From Flavobacteriaceae bacterium (lineage in GTDB: Bacteria; Bacteroidota; Bacteroidia; Flavobacteriales; Flavobacteriaceae), in assembly GCA_024742935.1 (NCBI GenBank), contig JANSXN010000009.1:1-57624 (forward strand): a stretch of DNA of 57,624 nucleotides. Reading direction: 5' to 3'. A program made the translations under genes and the position numbers. Positions 1 through 8,291 of this stretch are shown here, piece after piece (within the stretch, counting starts at the first letter, position 1; each line of letters starts with the position of its first letter). The notes beneath the pieces are model-generated. The model saw only the letters and a list, made by a program, of their open reading frames with translations, was not told the DNA's origin and searched no databases.

Positions 1-1
1 C

Positions 2-982
2 GGAAGCAATGAGTATATCATAGGCGCCCCACTTTTTGACAAAGCCACCATCTATCTTGAAAACGGAAAAACCTTTACCGTTGTTGCTGAAAACAACAGC
101 CCTGAAAATCGCTATGTTTCGTCAGTAAAACTGAACGGAAAAACCCACAACAAGTCATTTATCAATCATCAAGACATTATAAATGGCGGCACGATGGTTT
201 TTGCAATGACTCATAAACCAACTGATTGGGGAACAAAAGATGAAGACATTCCGGTAACTGAAATCAAGGAGCACCTCATCATTCCTTCCCCATTTATTGC
301 TCAAGGGGATGTAGCTTTTAAAGAATCGACTGAAGTTGTTTTGGCGTGCGCCGAAAAAGAGGCCACTATTTACTTTCGTGTAAACGAAAGCGATTTCAAA
401 ATTTATGAAAACCCTTTCTCCATTTCTGAAGACACCCAACTTGTTGTTTACAGCGAAAAAAACGGAATTAGAAGTGCTGAAATATCAACACGCTTTTACA
501 AAATGGATCCTGATTTGAGTATCACTTTGGGTACTGAATATGCCAACCAATACAACGGTGGCGGACCCGAAGCCCTCATTGACGGCTTGAGTGGAACCCG
601 TGATTTTAGAACCGGTGCCTGGCAAGGTTATCAGGACACAAACCTCATCGCTACCCTGAACCGTGGCAGCAAAAAACCCATAAACACCGTGAGTATCAAT
701 TTCCTGATAGATCAGCGTAGTTGGATATTTTATCCCACCGAAGTACAATTGTTCCTTTCAGAAAATGGAAACGATTTTGAGTTGTATCAAACCCAAAAAT
801 TAGATGCCGCAACCCCGGTTTCAGAAACTGAAATCAAGACCATTTCTTTTGATGTAAGTGGAAAAAATAATCAGTTTATAAAAATTGTAGCTAAAAATTT
901 TGGCGATTTACCCAAATGGCACTTGGGCGCACCCTTCAATGGAAAAGCCTGGTTATTTGTTGATGAAATTGAATTGAAATAG
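2..982 (+). CDS. GH92 alpha-mannosidase, C-terminal part (5' end outside window)
   Basis: The reading frame is open from base 2, so this is the 3' part of a longer gene cut by the window edge. About the first 75 visible residues fit the end of the glycoside hydrolase family 92 fold (GAPLFDKATIYLENGKTF, then NNSPENRYV and LNGK..NKSFI). GH92 enzymes are exo-acting alpha-mannosidases that trim N-glycans. After this come a chitobiase-type C-terminal beta-sandwich (ATIYFRV...TQLVVYSEKNG) and a discoidin-like F5/8 type C domain (ALIDGLSGTRDFRTGAWQGY), probably for carbohydrate binding. The catalytic residues lie upstream and cannot be checked. The protein ends in FVDEIELK with no recognisable T9SS sorting domain. 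The glycosylasparaginase gene follows 71 bases later, which supports a role in glycoprotein breakdown. Confidence 0.88.
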   Translation, partial: GSNEYIIGAPLFDKATIYLENGKTFTVVAENNSPENRYVSSVKLNGKTHNKSFINHQDIINGGTMVFAMTHKPTDWGTKDEDIPVTEIKEHLIIPSPFIAQGDVAFKESTEVVLACAEKEATIYFRVNESDFKIYENPFSISEDTQLVVYSEKNGIRSAEISTRFYKMDPDLSITLGTEYANQYNGGGPEALIDGLSGTRDFRTGAWQGYQDTNLIATLNRGSKKPINTVSINFLIDQRSWIFYPTEVQLFLSENGNDFELYQTQKLDAATPVSETEIKTISFDVSGKNNQFIKIVAKNFGDLPKWHLGAPFNGKAWLFVDEIELK

Positions 983-1033
983 AAAAAATTCTGCGAATTT
1001 CCCTGCCTGCCTTTTGGTTGGAGCGAGATCTGC

Positions 1034-1040
1034 AGGAGGA
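1034..1040 (+). promoter_or_regulatory. Strong Shine-Dalgarno that fixes the glycosylasparaginase start
   Basis: AGGAGGA lies 13 bases before the ATG at 1054. Strong purine-rich sites are uncommon in this window, so this one helps choose ATG 1054 over the in-frame TTG at 1018. The preceding CCTGC (1002-1006) could pair with GCAGG (1032-1036) and partly hide the site; that is inference. Confidence 0.6.
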
Positions 1041-1053
1041 AAATAAGATAAAA

Positions 1054-2061
1054 ATGAAACGAAGAACATTTATTCAAAACACCGCAATTGGTGGGCTGGG
1101 CATCTCAACCGGATTAGCCGCTTTAGCCTGTGGGAATACATCAGAAAATGAAAGTGCATCAAAAGATGAAAAAATGCTGGTGGGTAGTTTACCCCTCGTT
1201 ATCGCTACCTGGGATGTAAAAGAAGCAACCGCAAAAGCCTGGGAAGTGATGCAAAACGGAGGCAGTTCACTGGACGCTATTGAACAGGGCTGCAAAGTTG
1301 AAGAAGCCAATGCTGAAGGGCAGTCGGTGGGTATAGGTGGTTTGCCCGATCGGGAAGGTAACGTCACACTCGATGCCTGTATTATGAATGCTGCCGGCGA
1401 TTATGGTGCGGTGGTTTATTTACAAAACATTTTGCATCCCATTTCAGTTGCTCGAAAAGTAATGGAAGAAACCCCTCACGTCCTGCTGGCGGGTAAAGGA
1501 GCAGAACAATTTGCATTTGAACAAGGTTTTGAAAAGACAAACCTACTCACAGAAGCTTCAAAAAAAGCCTGGGAAGAATGGAAAATAACCTCACAGTACA
1601 AACCCATTATCAATATTGAAAATCACGATACCATCGGCATGCTTGCCATTGATGAAAACGGGGATATCTCCGGAGGGTGTACCACCAGCGGACTCGCCTA
1701 TAAAATGGCAGGACGCGTGGGCGACTCGCCAATTATTGGCTCCGGACTGTTTGTTGATAATGAAGTGGGGGCAGCTACTGCTACAGGCCTAGGCGAAGAG
1801 GTGCTGAAAACCGTGGGTAGCTTTTTAATAGTCGAATTGATGCGTCAAGGAAAAAGCCCCCAAGAAGCTTGTGAAGAGGCTGTCAATCGCATCGTGAAAA
1901 AAAATAGTGAAAGAATCAAAGATTTTCAGGTGGGGTATATTGCTGTGAACAAACAAGGAGAAACCGGTGCTTATGGCATCCACGAAGGCTTTGTTTATAC
2001 CGTTTATCAAAATGAAAATAATGAAAAACACATCCCTGATTTTTATCTCAAAAATAGTTAA
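1054..2061 (+). CDS. N4-(beta-N-acetylglucosaminyl)-L-asparaginase (glycosylasparaginase)
   Basis: This Ntn-hydrolase cleaves the GlcNAc-Asn bond left after N-glycoprotein digestion. It is made as a precursor that self-cleaves before a nucleophilic threonine. Here that site is HDTIGM, with Thr193 counted from ATG 1054. The downstream small subunit carries GGCTTSGLAYKMAGRVGDSPIIG, family-typical substrate-binding elements. The 335-residue length is normal. The N terminus MKRRTFIQ followed by a hydrophobic stretch looks like a Tat signal, and ALAC (Cys26) may be a lipobox, although it is not a strong one; export to the periplasm is therefore likely. It sits between the GH92 gene and a sugar transporter and fits an N-glycan catabolic operon. 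The Tat signal separates it from the cytosolic isoaspartyl peptidase at 7212-8141, which has a related fold. Confidence 0.9.
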   Translation: MKRRTFIQNTAIGGLGISTGLAALACGNTSENESASKDEKMLVGSLPLVIATWDVKEATAKAWEVMQNGGSSLDAIEQGCKVEEANAEGQSVGIGGLPDREGNVTLDACIMNAAGDYGAVVYLQNILHPISVARKVMEETPHVLLAGKGAEQFAFEQGFEKTNLLTEASKKAWEEWKITSQYKPIINIENHDTIGMLAIDENGDISGGCTTSGLAYKMAGRVGDSPIIGSGLFVDNEVGAATATGLGEEVLKTVGSFLIVELMRQGKSPQEACEEAVNRIVKKNSERIKDFQVGYIAVNKQGETGAYGIHEGFVYTVYQNENNEKHIPDFYLKNS

Positions 2062-2149
2062 TGGTGTAAAAGTTATTTGTTAATAGTGAAATAGTTAAAA
2101 GCCCATTGTATCTCACAAATGAACGTTTAGAATTTAAAACTAAAATCTA

Positions 2150-3466
2150 ATGAAGCAACAAAACAACTACCGCTCAGCATTTGCCATAATTACGATTCTT
2201 TTCTTCCTTTGGGGTTTTATTACGGTATTGGTTGACAGTTTGATACCGCGGTTGCGGGAAGTTTTTGAACTGAGTTATTTTGAAGCGGGGCTGGTGCAGT
2301 TTGCATTTTTTATAGCCTATTTTATTTTTTCGGTTCCTGCCGGATTTTTACTTTCACGCATTGGGTATCAAAAAGGAGTTGTGCTGGGATTGAGCACCAT
2401 GGCAATTGGTTGCCTGCTTTTTTATCCGGCTGCTTCAGAGCGCCTGTTCTCTGTTTTTTTATTGGGCTACTTTACCCTCGCCGGAGGAATTACAATCCTT
2501 CAGGTGGCAGCAAATCCCTATGTTTCAGTTTTGGGAAGTGAACGTGGCGCTTCCAGCCGCCTCAACCTTTCTCAGGCTTTTAATTCGCTGGGCACAGCTA
2601 TAGCCCCCGTTGTGGGAGCCATGTTTTTATTGAGTGACTCAATTAAATCTTCAGAAGAAATTTCGCTTTTAAGCGAAACGGAACAAAGCAGCTATTTTCT
2701 TTCAGAAGCCGCAGCAGTTCAAACGCCTTTTCTTTTTCTGGCAGCGGCTATAGGAATATTAGCTTTGTTTTTTGTTTTTATAAAACTTCCACAAATTATA
2801 GAAAAAAGCCCAAAAGACGGTTATGGACGTTTGCTGAAAAACAAAATGGTAGTATTGGGTGTGCTGGGAATTTTCCTGTATGTGGGTGCTGAAGTTGCTA
2901 TTGGCAGTTATCTGGTTAACTATTTTCTTGATATGAATCTCACTGCAGTTATATTGGAAAATGAAACATTAAACACCTTGGCACAGCGCATTTTAAACAG
3001 TCCGCTGGAAGGAACTGACCCCAAAGCCATAGTGGGTGCTTTTGTTGTTTTGTACTGGAGTGGTGCTATGGTGGGGCGTTTTATTGGCGCTTATCTTACC
3101 CGAATTTTTAAACCCGCTAGCGTTCTTGCCGTTTTTGCACTACTCGCAATAACGATGTTGTTTATCTCTATGAACAGTATGGGAATAGTGGCGATGGTTT
3201 CTATACTTTCAGTTGGTTTGTTTAATTCCATCATGTTTCCCACAATTTTTACGCTAACGCTGGAAGGCTTAGGCGATTTAAAACCACAGGCATCCGGATT
3301 GTTATGCATGGCCATCGTTGGGGGAGCCATTATTCCTCTGGCATACGGCTATTTAACTGATAGGGTTGGGTTTAAATGGGCATTGTTATTACTGATTGCC
3401 TGCTATGGGTATATACTGCTTTTTGGAATGATGAAACAAAAAAGTCCTGTTAAACATTTGGCTTAA
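2150..3466 (+). CDS. Sugar MFS transporter of the FucP/GluP type
   Basis: This is a 438-residue polytopic inner-membrane protein with about 12 hydrophobic segments. It starts with FLWGFITVLVDSLIPRLRE and continues with AGFLLSRIGYQKGVVLGL and VAANPYVSVLGS, all typical of the fucose/glucose/galactose:proton symporter family. It probably imports a monosaccharide set free by the upstream glycosidases; mannose, fucose or N-acetylglucosamine are possible, and the sequence does not decide between them. It is the last gene on this strand before a convergent cyanophycin synthetase gene. The 88-base gap from the asparaginase gene has no clear promoter or terminator, so co-transcription is plausible. 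Confidence 0.87.
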   Translation: MKQQNNYRSAFAIITILFFLWGFITVLVDSLIPRLREVFELSYFEAGLVQFAFFIAYFIFSVPAGFLLSRIGYQKGVVLGLSTMAIGCLLFYPAASERLFSVFLLGYFTLAGGITILQVAANPYVSVLGSERGASSRLNLSQAFNSLGTAIAPVVGAMFLLSDSIKSSEEISLLSETEQSSYFLSEAAAVQTPFLFLAAAIGILALFFVFIKLPQIIEKSPKDGYGRLLKNKMVVLGVLGIFLYVGAEVAIGSYLVNYFLDMNLTAVILENETLNTLAQRILNSPLEGTDPKAIVGAFVVLYWSGAMVGRFIGAYLTRIFKPASVLAVFALLAITMLFISMNSMGIVAMVSILSVGLFNSIMFPTIFTLTLEGLGDLKPQASGLLCMAIVGGAIIPLAYGYLTDRVGFKWALLLLIACYGYILLFGMMKQKSPVKHLA

Positions 3467-3534
3467 CAGGATTTAAATTTTTACAGTACAGTAATTTTTA
3501 TAAAAAATTAATCGTCTCTTTTTGAACGCAAAAA

Positions 3535-3593
3535 GCCACGAATGCCCCAAAACTTGTTGGGCTTATCAAATAAAACATTCGTGCATTAGTGGC
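3535..3593. repeat. Imperfect inverted repeat between convergent genes
   Basis: GCCACGAATGC (3535-3545) faces GCATTAGTGGC (3583-3593), ten of eleven bases complementary. A smaller hairpin (GCCC...GGGC, 3544-3562) sits inside. It separates the ends of the transporter gene and cphA. It has no long T tract, so it may be a REP-like unit or a weak bidirectional terminator. Confidence 0.45.
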
Positions 3594-3594
3594 A

Positions 3595-6246
3595 TTACCT
3601 GTTCGGGATTTCGTCTGTTGAAAATTGAAACAAGCGATTGGATTCTTCTTCCTTAAATTTGGTCACCAAATCCAATGCTTCCGGAATCACATCACTGCAA
3701 ATTACAATCAAGGAGCCTTTTTTAGCATTTTTGATAGCATGAGTAATTGCTTTTTCTTCTGATGGAATAATGGTGGTTTTTTTGTTCAAACCGGCTTTAT
3801 TGATGCCATCTTCCAGCATTTGAATGATTTCTGTTTCGGTTCTTCCTCTCAAGTTTTTGTCTTGTCTGATGATGATTTCATCAAACATTTCAGCAGCGAC
3901 AGCTCCTAACTCTTGGGTGTCTTCTTCCCTTCGGTCACCCACCCCGGCAATGATTCCCACGCGTTCAGTAACATCCATTTTTTGAATCATGTCCTGAAGT
4001 GCTCTCAAACCTGCAGGATTGTGCGCATAATCAAGCAATACCTGGAAGTTTTCAAAATTGAACAAATTCAATCTTCCGGGCGTTTGTCCCGGTGATGGAA
4101 TAAAGGTTTCCAGAGACACCTTAATGTCTTCAATACTAAAGCCCTTTATATAAGCTGTAAGCACAGCCGGCAAAACATTTTGTATCATAAAGGAAGCTTT
4201 GCCCCCAAAAGTTAAGGGTACATTTACGGCTTTAATCACTCTTATTTTCCACTCACCACGGCAAATCGTTATATAACCATTTTCATAGACTGCTGAAATT
4301 CCACCAACCCGTGCCATTGATTTTATATGCGGATTGTTTTCATCCATAGAAAACAGAGCCACATTGCATTCAACGTTTTTTCGCATGGCATAAACGAGTT
4401 CGTCATCGGCATTTAAAATGGCATAACCGTCTTTAACCACGGTTTCAGGAATGACTCCTTTTACTTTGGCTAGTTGCTCAATGGTATGAATTCCCTTAAG
4501 GCCCAAATGGTCTGCAGCCACATTGGTCACAATACCTATATCACAGTTATGAAAACCAAGCCCGGCTCTTAAGAGACCACCCCTGGCACATTCAAGTACA
4601 GCAAAGTTAACCGTGGGATCTTTCAGAACAAACTCAGAACTGGCAGGACCGGTACAATCCCCTTTCATTAACATTCGGTTTTGAATATAGACCCCATCGC
4701 TGGTAGTATAGCCCACTTTATAGCCTTTCATTTTTGCCATATGTGCAATAAGACGCGTGGTGGTCGTTTTTCCGTTGGTTCCAGTAACCGCAACAATAGG
4801 GATTCTACTGGTGCTTCCAGGCGGGAATAACATATCTATCACATCTGCTGCCACATTACGGGGTAGTCCTTCAGAAGGCGCTAAATGCATTCTAAATCCG
4901 GGTCCGGCGTTGACTTCCAGTACAGCGCCACCGGTTTCTTCCAGTGGTTTGCTGATATCGGTCGTCATCACATCAATCCCGCAGATATCGAGGTCGATGA
5001 TTTTTGAAATGCGCTCTGCCATAAACACATTGGCAGGATGCACAATGTCTGTCACATCTTCTGAAGTACCACCGGTACTTAAGTTTGCTGTATCTTTTAA
5101 AATCACGCGTTCACCTTCTTTGGGGATTGTTTCCAAGGTATATCCATAGGAAGCGATGATACTTTTGGTCAAATCATTGACGGTGATTTGTGTGAGTACT
5201 TTTTCGTGGCCATAACCGCGTCTGGGGTCGCTGTTTACTTTATCGATGAGTTGCTGTAAATTAGATTTCCCATCACCCACAACGTGTGCCGGGGTTCTCT
5301 TTGCAGCAGCGACCAAACGGTTATTAATGACCAAAATGCGGTAATCCTCCCCGGTTATAAAACGTTCTACAATCACAGAACGTGAGACTTCTTTCGCTGC
5401 TCTAAACCCCTCCAGGGCTTCTTCCCACGTGTTGATGTCCACAGTAATTCCTCTGCCATGATTGCCGTCAATGGGTTTGGTAACCAAAGGATAGCCCACA
5501 TAATCAACAGCTTCACGCAAACCGGCCTCTGTGCGAATGATTTCGCCTTTGGGTACCAAAACTTCCGATTGCTCCAAAAGGAATTTGGTATCTTCTTTAT
5601 CACAGGCGAGTTCGACACCTATACTGCTTGTCTGGCTCGTCACTGTGGCTTGTATTTTCTTTTGGTTGGCACCATAACCCAGCTGGCACAACGAATATTT
5701 ATTCAAACGTATCCACGGAATCCCACGGCTGGCAGCTTCCTCCACTATAGAACCCGTGCTGGGTCCCAAGCGTTCTGCTTCCCTGATTTCGCGCATTTCC
5801 TGTATATCGGACTCCAGGTCGTAGTCTTCCCCTGAAATCAATGCTTCACAAATTCTAACGGAAGCTTTCGCTGCAAAGCGACCCACTTTTTCTTCCATAT
5901 AAGCGAAAACAACATTGTAAACACCTTCTTCACCATACCCACGGGTTCTTCCAAAACCCACGTCCATTCCCGCAAGGGTTTGGATTTCCAATGCGATGTG
6001 CTCAATAACATGACCCATCCAGGTGCCTTCGTCCACGCGTTGAAAAAACCCTCCTGCTGTTCCCACAGAACAGCGATGCTCATACATGGTGGGAAACATC
6101 TTCTCCAGTCGCTCTTTAAAACCGGGCACTTTATTGGTTGGTTTTTCTTCCATGTCTTCCAGGTCAAGCACCATAACAATCAATTTATGGCGTCTAACCG
6201 ACCAGTAATTGGGTCCACGCATCGCATTTATTTCTCTAATTCTCAT
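3595..6246 (-). CDS. cphA: Cyanophycin synthetase
   Basis: The enzyme builds multi-L-arginyl-poly-L-aspartate (cyanophycin) from Asp, Arg and ATP without a template. Its 883 residues show the CphA order: an N-terminal domain to about residue 160, an ATP-grasp domain at about 200-480 (LVTKPIDGNHGRGITV; metal-binding end GAVLEVNAGPGFRMHL), and a Mur-ligase-like domain from about 485 with the P-loop VTGTNGKTTTTRL and a C-terminal part holding LLDYAHNPAGL and GVGDRREED. The two ATP sites add Asp to the backbone and Arg to the side chain in known CphA enzymes. It is transcribed divergently from cyanophycinase, with 104 bases between the starts. ATG 6246 is the only plausible start. No key motif seems broken. 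Confidence 0.94.
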   Translation of the reverse strand: MRIREINAMRGPNYWSVRRHKLIVMVLDLEDMEEKPTNKVPGFKERLEKMFPTMYEHRCSVGTAGGFFQRVDEGTWMGHVIEHIALEIQTLAGMDVGFGRTRGYGEEGVYNVVFAYMEEKVGRFAAKASVRICEALISGEDYDLESDIQEMREIREAERLGPSTGSIVEEAASRGIPWIRLNKYSLCQLGYGANQKKIQATVTSQTSSIGVELACDKEDTKFLLEQSEVLVPKGEIIRTEAGLREAVDYVGYPLVTKPIDGNHGRGITVDINTWEEALEGFRAAKEVSRSVIVERFITGEDYRILVINNRLVAAAKRTPAHVVGDGKSNLQQLIDKVNSDPRRGYGHEKVLTQITVNDLTKSIIASYGYTLETIPKEGERVILKDTANLSTGGTSEDVTDIVHPANVFMAERISKIIDLDICGIDVMTTDISKPLEETGGAVLEVNAGPGFRMHLAPSEGLPRNVAADVIDMLFPPGSTSRIPIVAVTGTNGKTTTTRLIAHMAKMKGYKVGYTTSDGVYIQNRMLMKGDCTGPASSEFVLKDPTVNFAVLECARGGLLRAGLGFHNCDIGIVTNVAADHLGLKGIHTIEQLAKVKGVIPETVVKDGYAILNADDELVYAMRKNVECNVALFSMDENNPHIKSMARVGGISAVYENGYITICRGEWKIRVIKAVNVPLTFGGKASFMIQNVLPAVLTAYIKGFSIEDIKVSLETFIPSPGQTPGRLNLFNFENFQVLLDYAHNPAGLRALQDMIQKMDVTERVGIIAGVGDRREEDTQELGAVAAEMFDEIIIRQDKNLRGRTETEIIQMLEDGINKAGLNKKTTIIPSEEKAITHAIKNAKKGSLIVICSDVIPEALDLVTKFKEEESNRLFQFSTDEIPNR

Positions 6247-6298
6247 ATAGGGTTGTTTGTTTTAATTTATGAAAAATGATGCAAACAATATAATTCTG

Positions 6299-6329
6299 TT
6301 TGAAACCTATTAAATATAAACTATTTTTG
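6299..6329 (+). promoter_or_regulatory. Bacteroidetes-type promoter of cphB
   Basis: TTTG at 6299-6302 and TATTTTTG at 6322-6329 are separated by exactly 19 bases, matching the known -33/-7 pattern of this phylum. Transcription would begin near 6335, just before ATG 6351. This rules out the in-frame TTG at 6300, which would lie inside the promoter. Confidence 0.75.
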
Positions 6330-6350
6330 CAAACTATTAAATATATTTTT

Positions 6351-7205
6351 ATGATCAAAGGAACTCTTATCCCCATAGGAGGAAACGAGGACAAAGGTTT
6401 TCATACAGAAGACCGATTTAGTCTGGATTTTATAAGTGAAGGCATACTCTCCAAAATTGTTTATGAAGCAGGCGGAAAAAATTCGAAGATACTTGTTATA
6501 ACAACTGCATCAGGAATTCCCAAAGAAGTGGGGGCTAATTATATCGAGGCGTTTGAAAAGCTGGGTTGTAAGGACGTCACCCCTCTTTATATCGACTCAA
6601 AGGAAATGGCAGACCGGTCTTCGACCCTTGCGTTACTTAAAAACTGTGATTGTATAATGTTTTCGGGCGGAAATCAGTCCAAGATTACCAAGCACATTCG
6701 AAATACCGAGTTCCATAAAATCCTGAAAGACCGATACCAAAATGAAAATTTTGTAGTCGCAGGCACCAGTGCCGGAGCGATGTGTATGTCCAAAGAAATG
6801 ATTGCCGGTGGAAGTAGCAAAGAATCGTTCATCAAAGGCGCCACCAAAATGAGAAAAGGTTTGAACCTTATCCCTGAACTGATCATAGATACCCATTTTA
6901 TTCAACGCGGTCGTTTTGGAAGGCTTTCTGAAGCGGTAGCGCTATTTCCTAATCGCGTTGGTTTAGGCCTTGCCGAAGATACCGGTCTTATTATCAAAAA
7001 TGGCGATAAAGTGGAGGTTATCGGCTCAGGAATGGTCATTGTTTTTGACCCGGGAAAATTAACCCACAACAACATCGCCATCCTGAAAGACAGCACCCCA
7101 TTGACGATGACAAACTTGATCACCCACGTGCTTTCTGCCGGTGACAGTTATGATATTGTACATAGGACGGTGAAGGTGTTGCCTGCGGTGAAGAGTTTGC
7201 TTTAA
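6351..7205 (+). CDS. cphB: Cyanophycinase
   Basis: This is a cytosolic serine exopeptidase of family S51 that hydrolyses cyanophycin to beta-Asp-Arg dipeptides. The 284-residue protein carries the nucleophile motif GTSAGAMCM (Ser140), the glutamine-rich turn FSGGNQSKI near residue 105, and IIDTHFIQRGRFGRL with the expected histidine. N-terminal PIGGNEDK is typical of the family. The related dipeptidase E class is shorter and lacks this spacing. The gene is divergent from cphA and convergent with iaaA (gap of 6 bases), so polymer making, breaking and dipeptide hydrolysis are encoded together. ATG 6351 is chosen because the promoter ends at 6329. Confidence 0.93.
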   Translation: MIKGTLIPIGGNEDKGFHTEDRFSLDFISEGILSKIVYEAGGKNSKILVITTASGIPKEVGANYIEAFEKLGCKDVTPLYIDSKEMADRSSTLALLKNCDCIMFSGGNQSKITKHIRNTEFHKILKDRYQNENFVVAGTSAGAMCMSKEMIAGGSSKESFIKGATKMRKGLNLIPELIIDTHFIQRGRFGRLSEAVALFPNRVGLGLAEDTGLIIKNGDKVEVIGSGMVIVFDPGKLTHNNIAILKDSTPLTMTNLITHVLSAGDSYDIVHRTVKVLPAVKSLL

Positions 7206-7211
7206 ATTCAA

Positions 7212-8141
7212 TCATCTGTAAATAGCAACCACCTCATCTCCATTTGAGGATTTAAACCCACGATACATACCTTCCGTATTAAAAGGCATCGCCACATTCC
7301 CTTTGGCATCCACTGCTATGAGTCCGCCGTCACCCCCTATTTTTAGGATGCGGTTCATAATAACCTCCTCAGCAGCTTGTTGTAAAGAAAGGCCTTTGTA
7401 TTCCATCAGGCACGAAACATCATAAGCAACCACCCCTCTTATGAAAAACTCCCCGCTACCGGTGCAACTTACAGCGCAGGTGTGGTTATTGGCATAATTT
7501 CCGGCGCCAATCATGGGGCTGTCACCTACTCTGCCCCATTTCTTGTTGGTCATCCCACCGGTGGAAGTTGCAGCGGCAATATTGCCGCTTTGGTCGCAGG
7601 CCACGGCACCTACTGTGCCAAATTTGGAATCTTTCTTGTCGCTATGATCCAATTGAAAGGAGTCGCTATCTTTAATTTCCTGCCACTGCTCATAGCGAAA
7701 TTGATCATAAAAATACGTGGGCTTTTCTATTCCAAACCCATTTTCTTTCGCAAAGCGCATCGCGCCATCCCCGGCGAGGAACACGTGTTCGCTTTTTAAC
7801 ATCACTTGCTTTGCCAAAGATATCGGGTTTTTTATTCCGGTGATTAGGGAGACGGCTCCGGCTTTTAGGCCCTTGCCTTCCATAATGGAGGCGTCCATTT
7901 CGTGGGTTCCTGCATTGGTGAACACACTGCCTTTTCCGGCATTGAAAAGGGGGGTGTTTTCAAGGGCAACAACGGCTTGCTCCACCGCATCTATTGCAGA
8001 GGCACCCTTTTCTAATAATTTATAGCCAATGTCTAACGCGTTTTGCAAAGCGTTTCTGTAAGCTGTTTCTTTTTCGGAAGTCATTTGGCCTTTGATTAAG
8101 GTACCGGCTCCTCCATGAATCGCAATTGAAATAGTGCTCAT
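7212..8141 (-). CDS. iaaA: Isoaspartyl peptidase / beta-aspartyl dipeptidase
   Basis: This plant-type asparaginase family Ntn-hydrolase cleaves beta-aspartyl dipeptides, and in this setting most likely beta-Asp-Arg from cyanophycinase, giving free Asp and Arg. Characteristic features are IAIHGGAG at the N terminus, NAGKGSVFTNAG, the autocleavage site FGTVGAV with Thr176 as nucleophile, and GGMTNKKWGRVGDSPMIGAG in the beta subunit. It has 309 residues and no signal peptide, in contrast to the related glycosylasparaginase at 1054-2061. It also could hydrolyse L-asparagine. The position next to cphB is the main argument for a dipeptidase role. Confidence 0.9.
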   Translation of the reverse strand: MSTISIAIHGGAGTLIKGQMTSEKETAYRNALQNALDIGYKLLEKGASAIDAVEQAVVALENTPLFNAGKGSVFTNAGTHEMDASIMEGKGLKAGAVSLITGIKNPISLAKQVMLKSEHVFLAGDGAMRFAKENGFGIEKPTYFYDQFRYEQWQEIKDSDSFQLDHSDKKDSKFGTVGAVACDQSGNIAAATSTGGMTNKKWGRVGDSPMIGAGNYANNHTCAVSCTGSGEFFIRGVVAYDVSCLMEYKGLSLQQAAEEVIMNRILKIGGDGGLIAVDAKGNVAMPFNTEGMYRGFKSSNGDEVVAIYR

Positions 8142-8291
8142 TTTAAAAAATTCTGGATTAAAAAATAAAGGTGAGAAAAAGTCTCAATACTCACTTCTAA
8201 TTACTCATATCTATTTACCCCGAAAAATACAATTTCCATTTTAATTGCCCGCATAAGTTTTGTAGTTTTATAAACTAAAATTCAATCACCC

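Noticed and set aside
2-982. Truncated GH92 gene read as a pseudogene
   Set aside because: The frame is open to the window edge; truncation is due to the window, not to mutation.
860-982. T9SS C-terminal sorting domain on the GH92 protein
   Set aside because: The end belongs to the discoidin-like domain; no separate sorting domain follows.
4757-5149. Plus-strand ORF of 130 codons inside cphA
   Set aside because: Antisense shadow of the strongly conserved ATP-grasp region.
6300-6350. In-frame TTG at 6300 as start of cyanophycinase
   Set aside because: A full promoter (6299-6329) lies over it and the family start PIGGNED fits ATG 6351.
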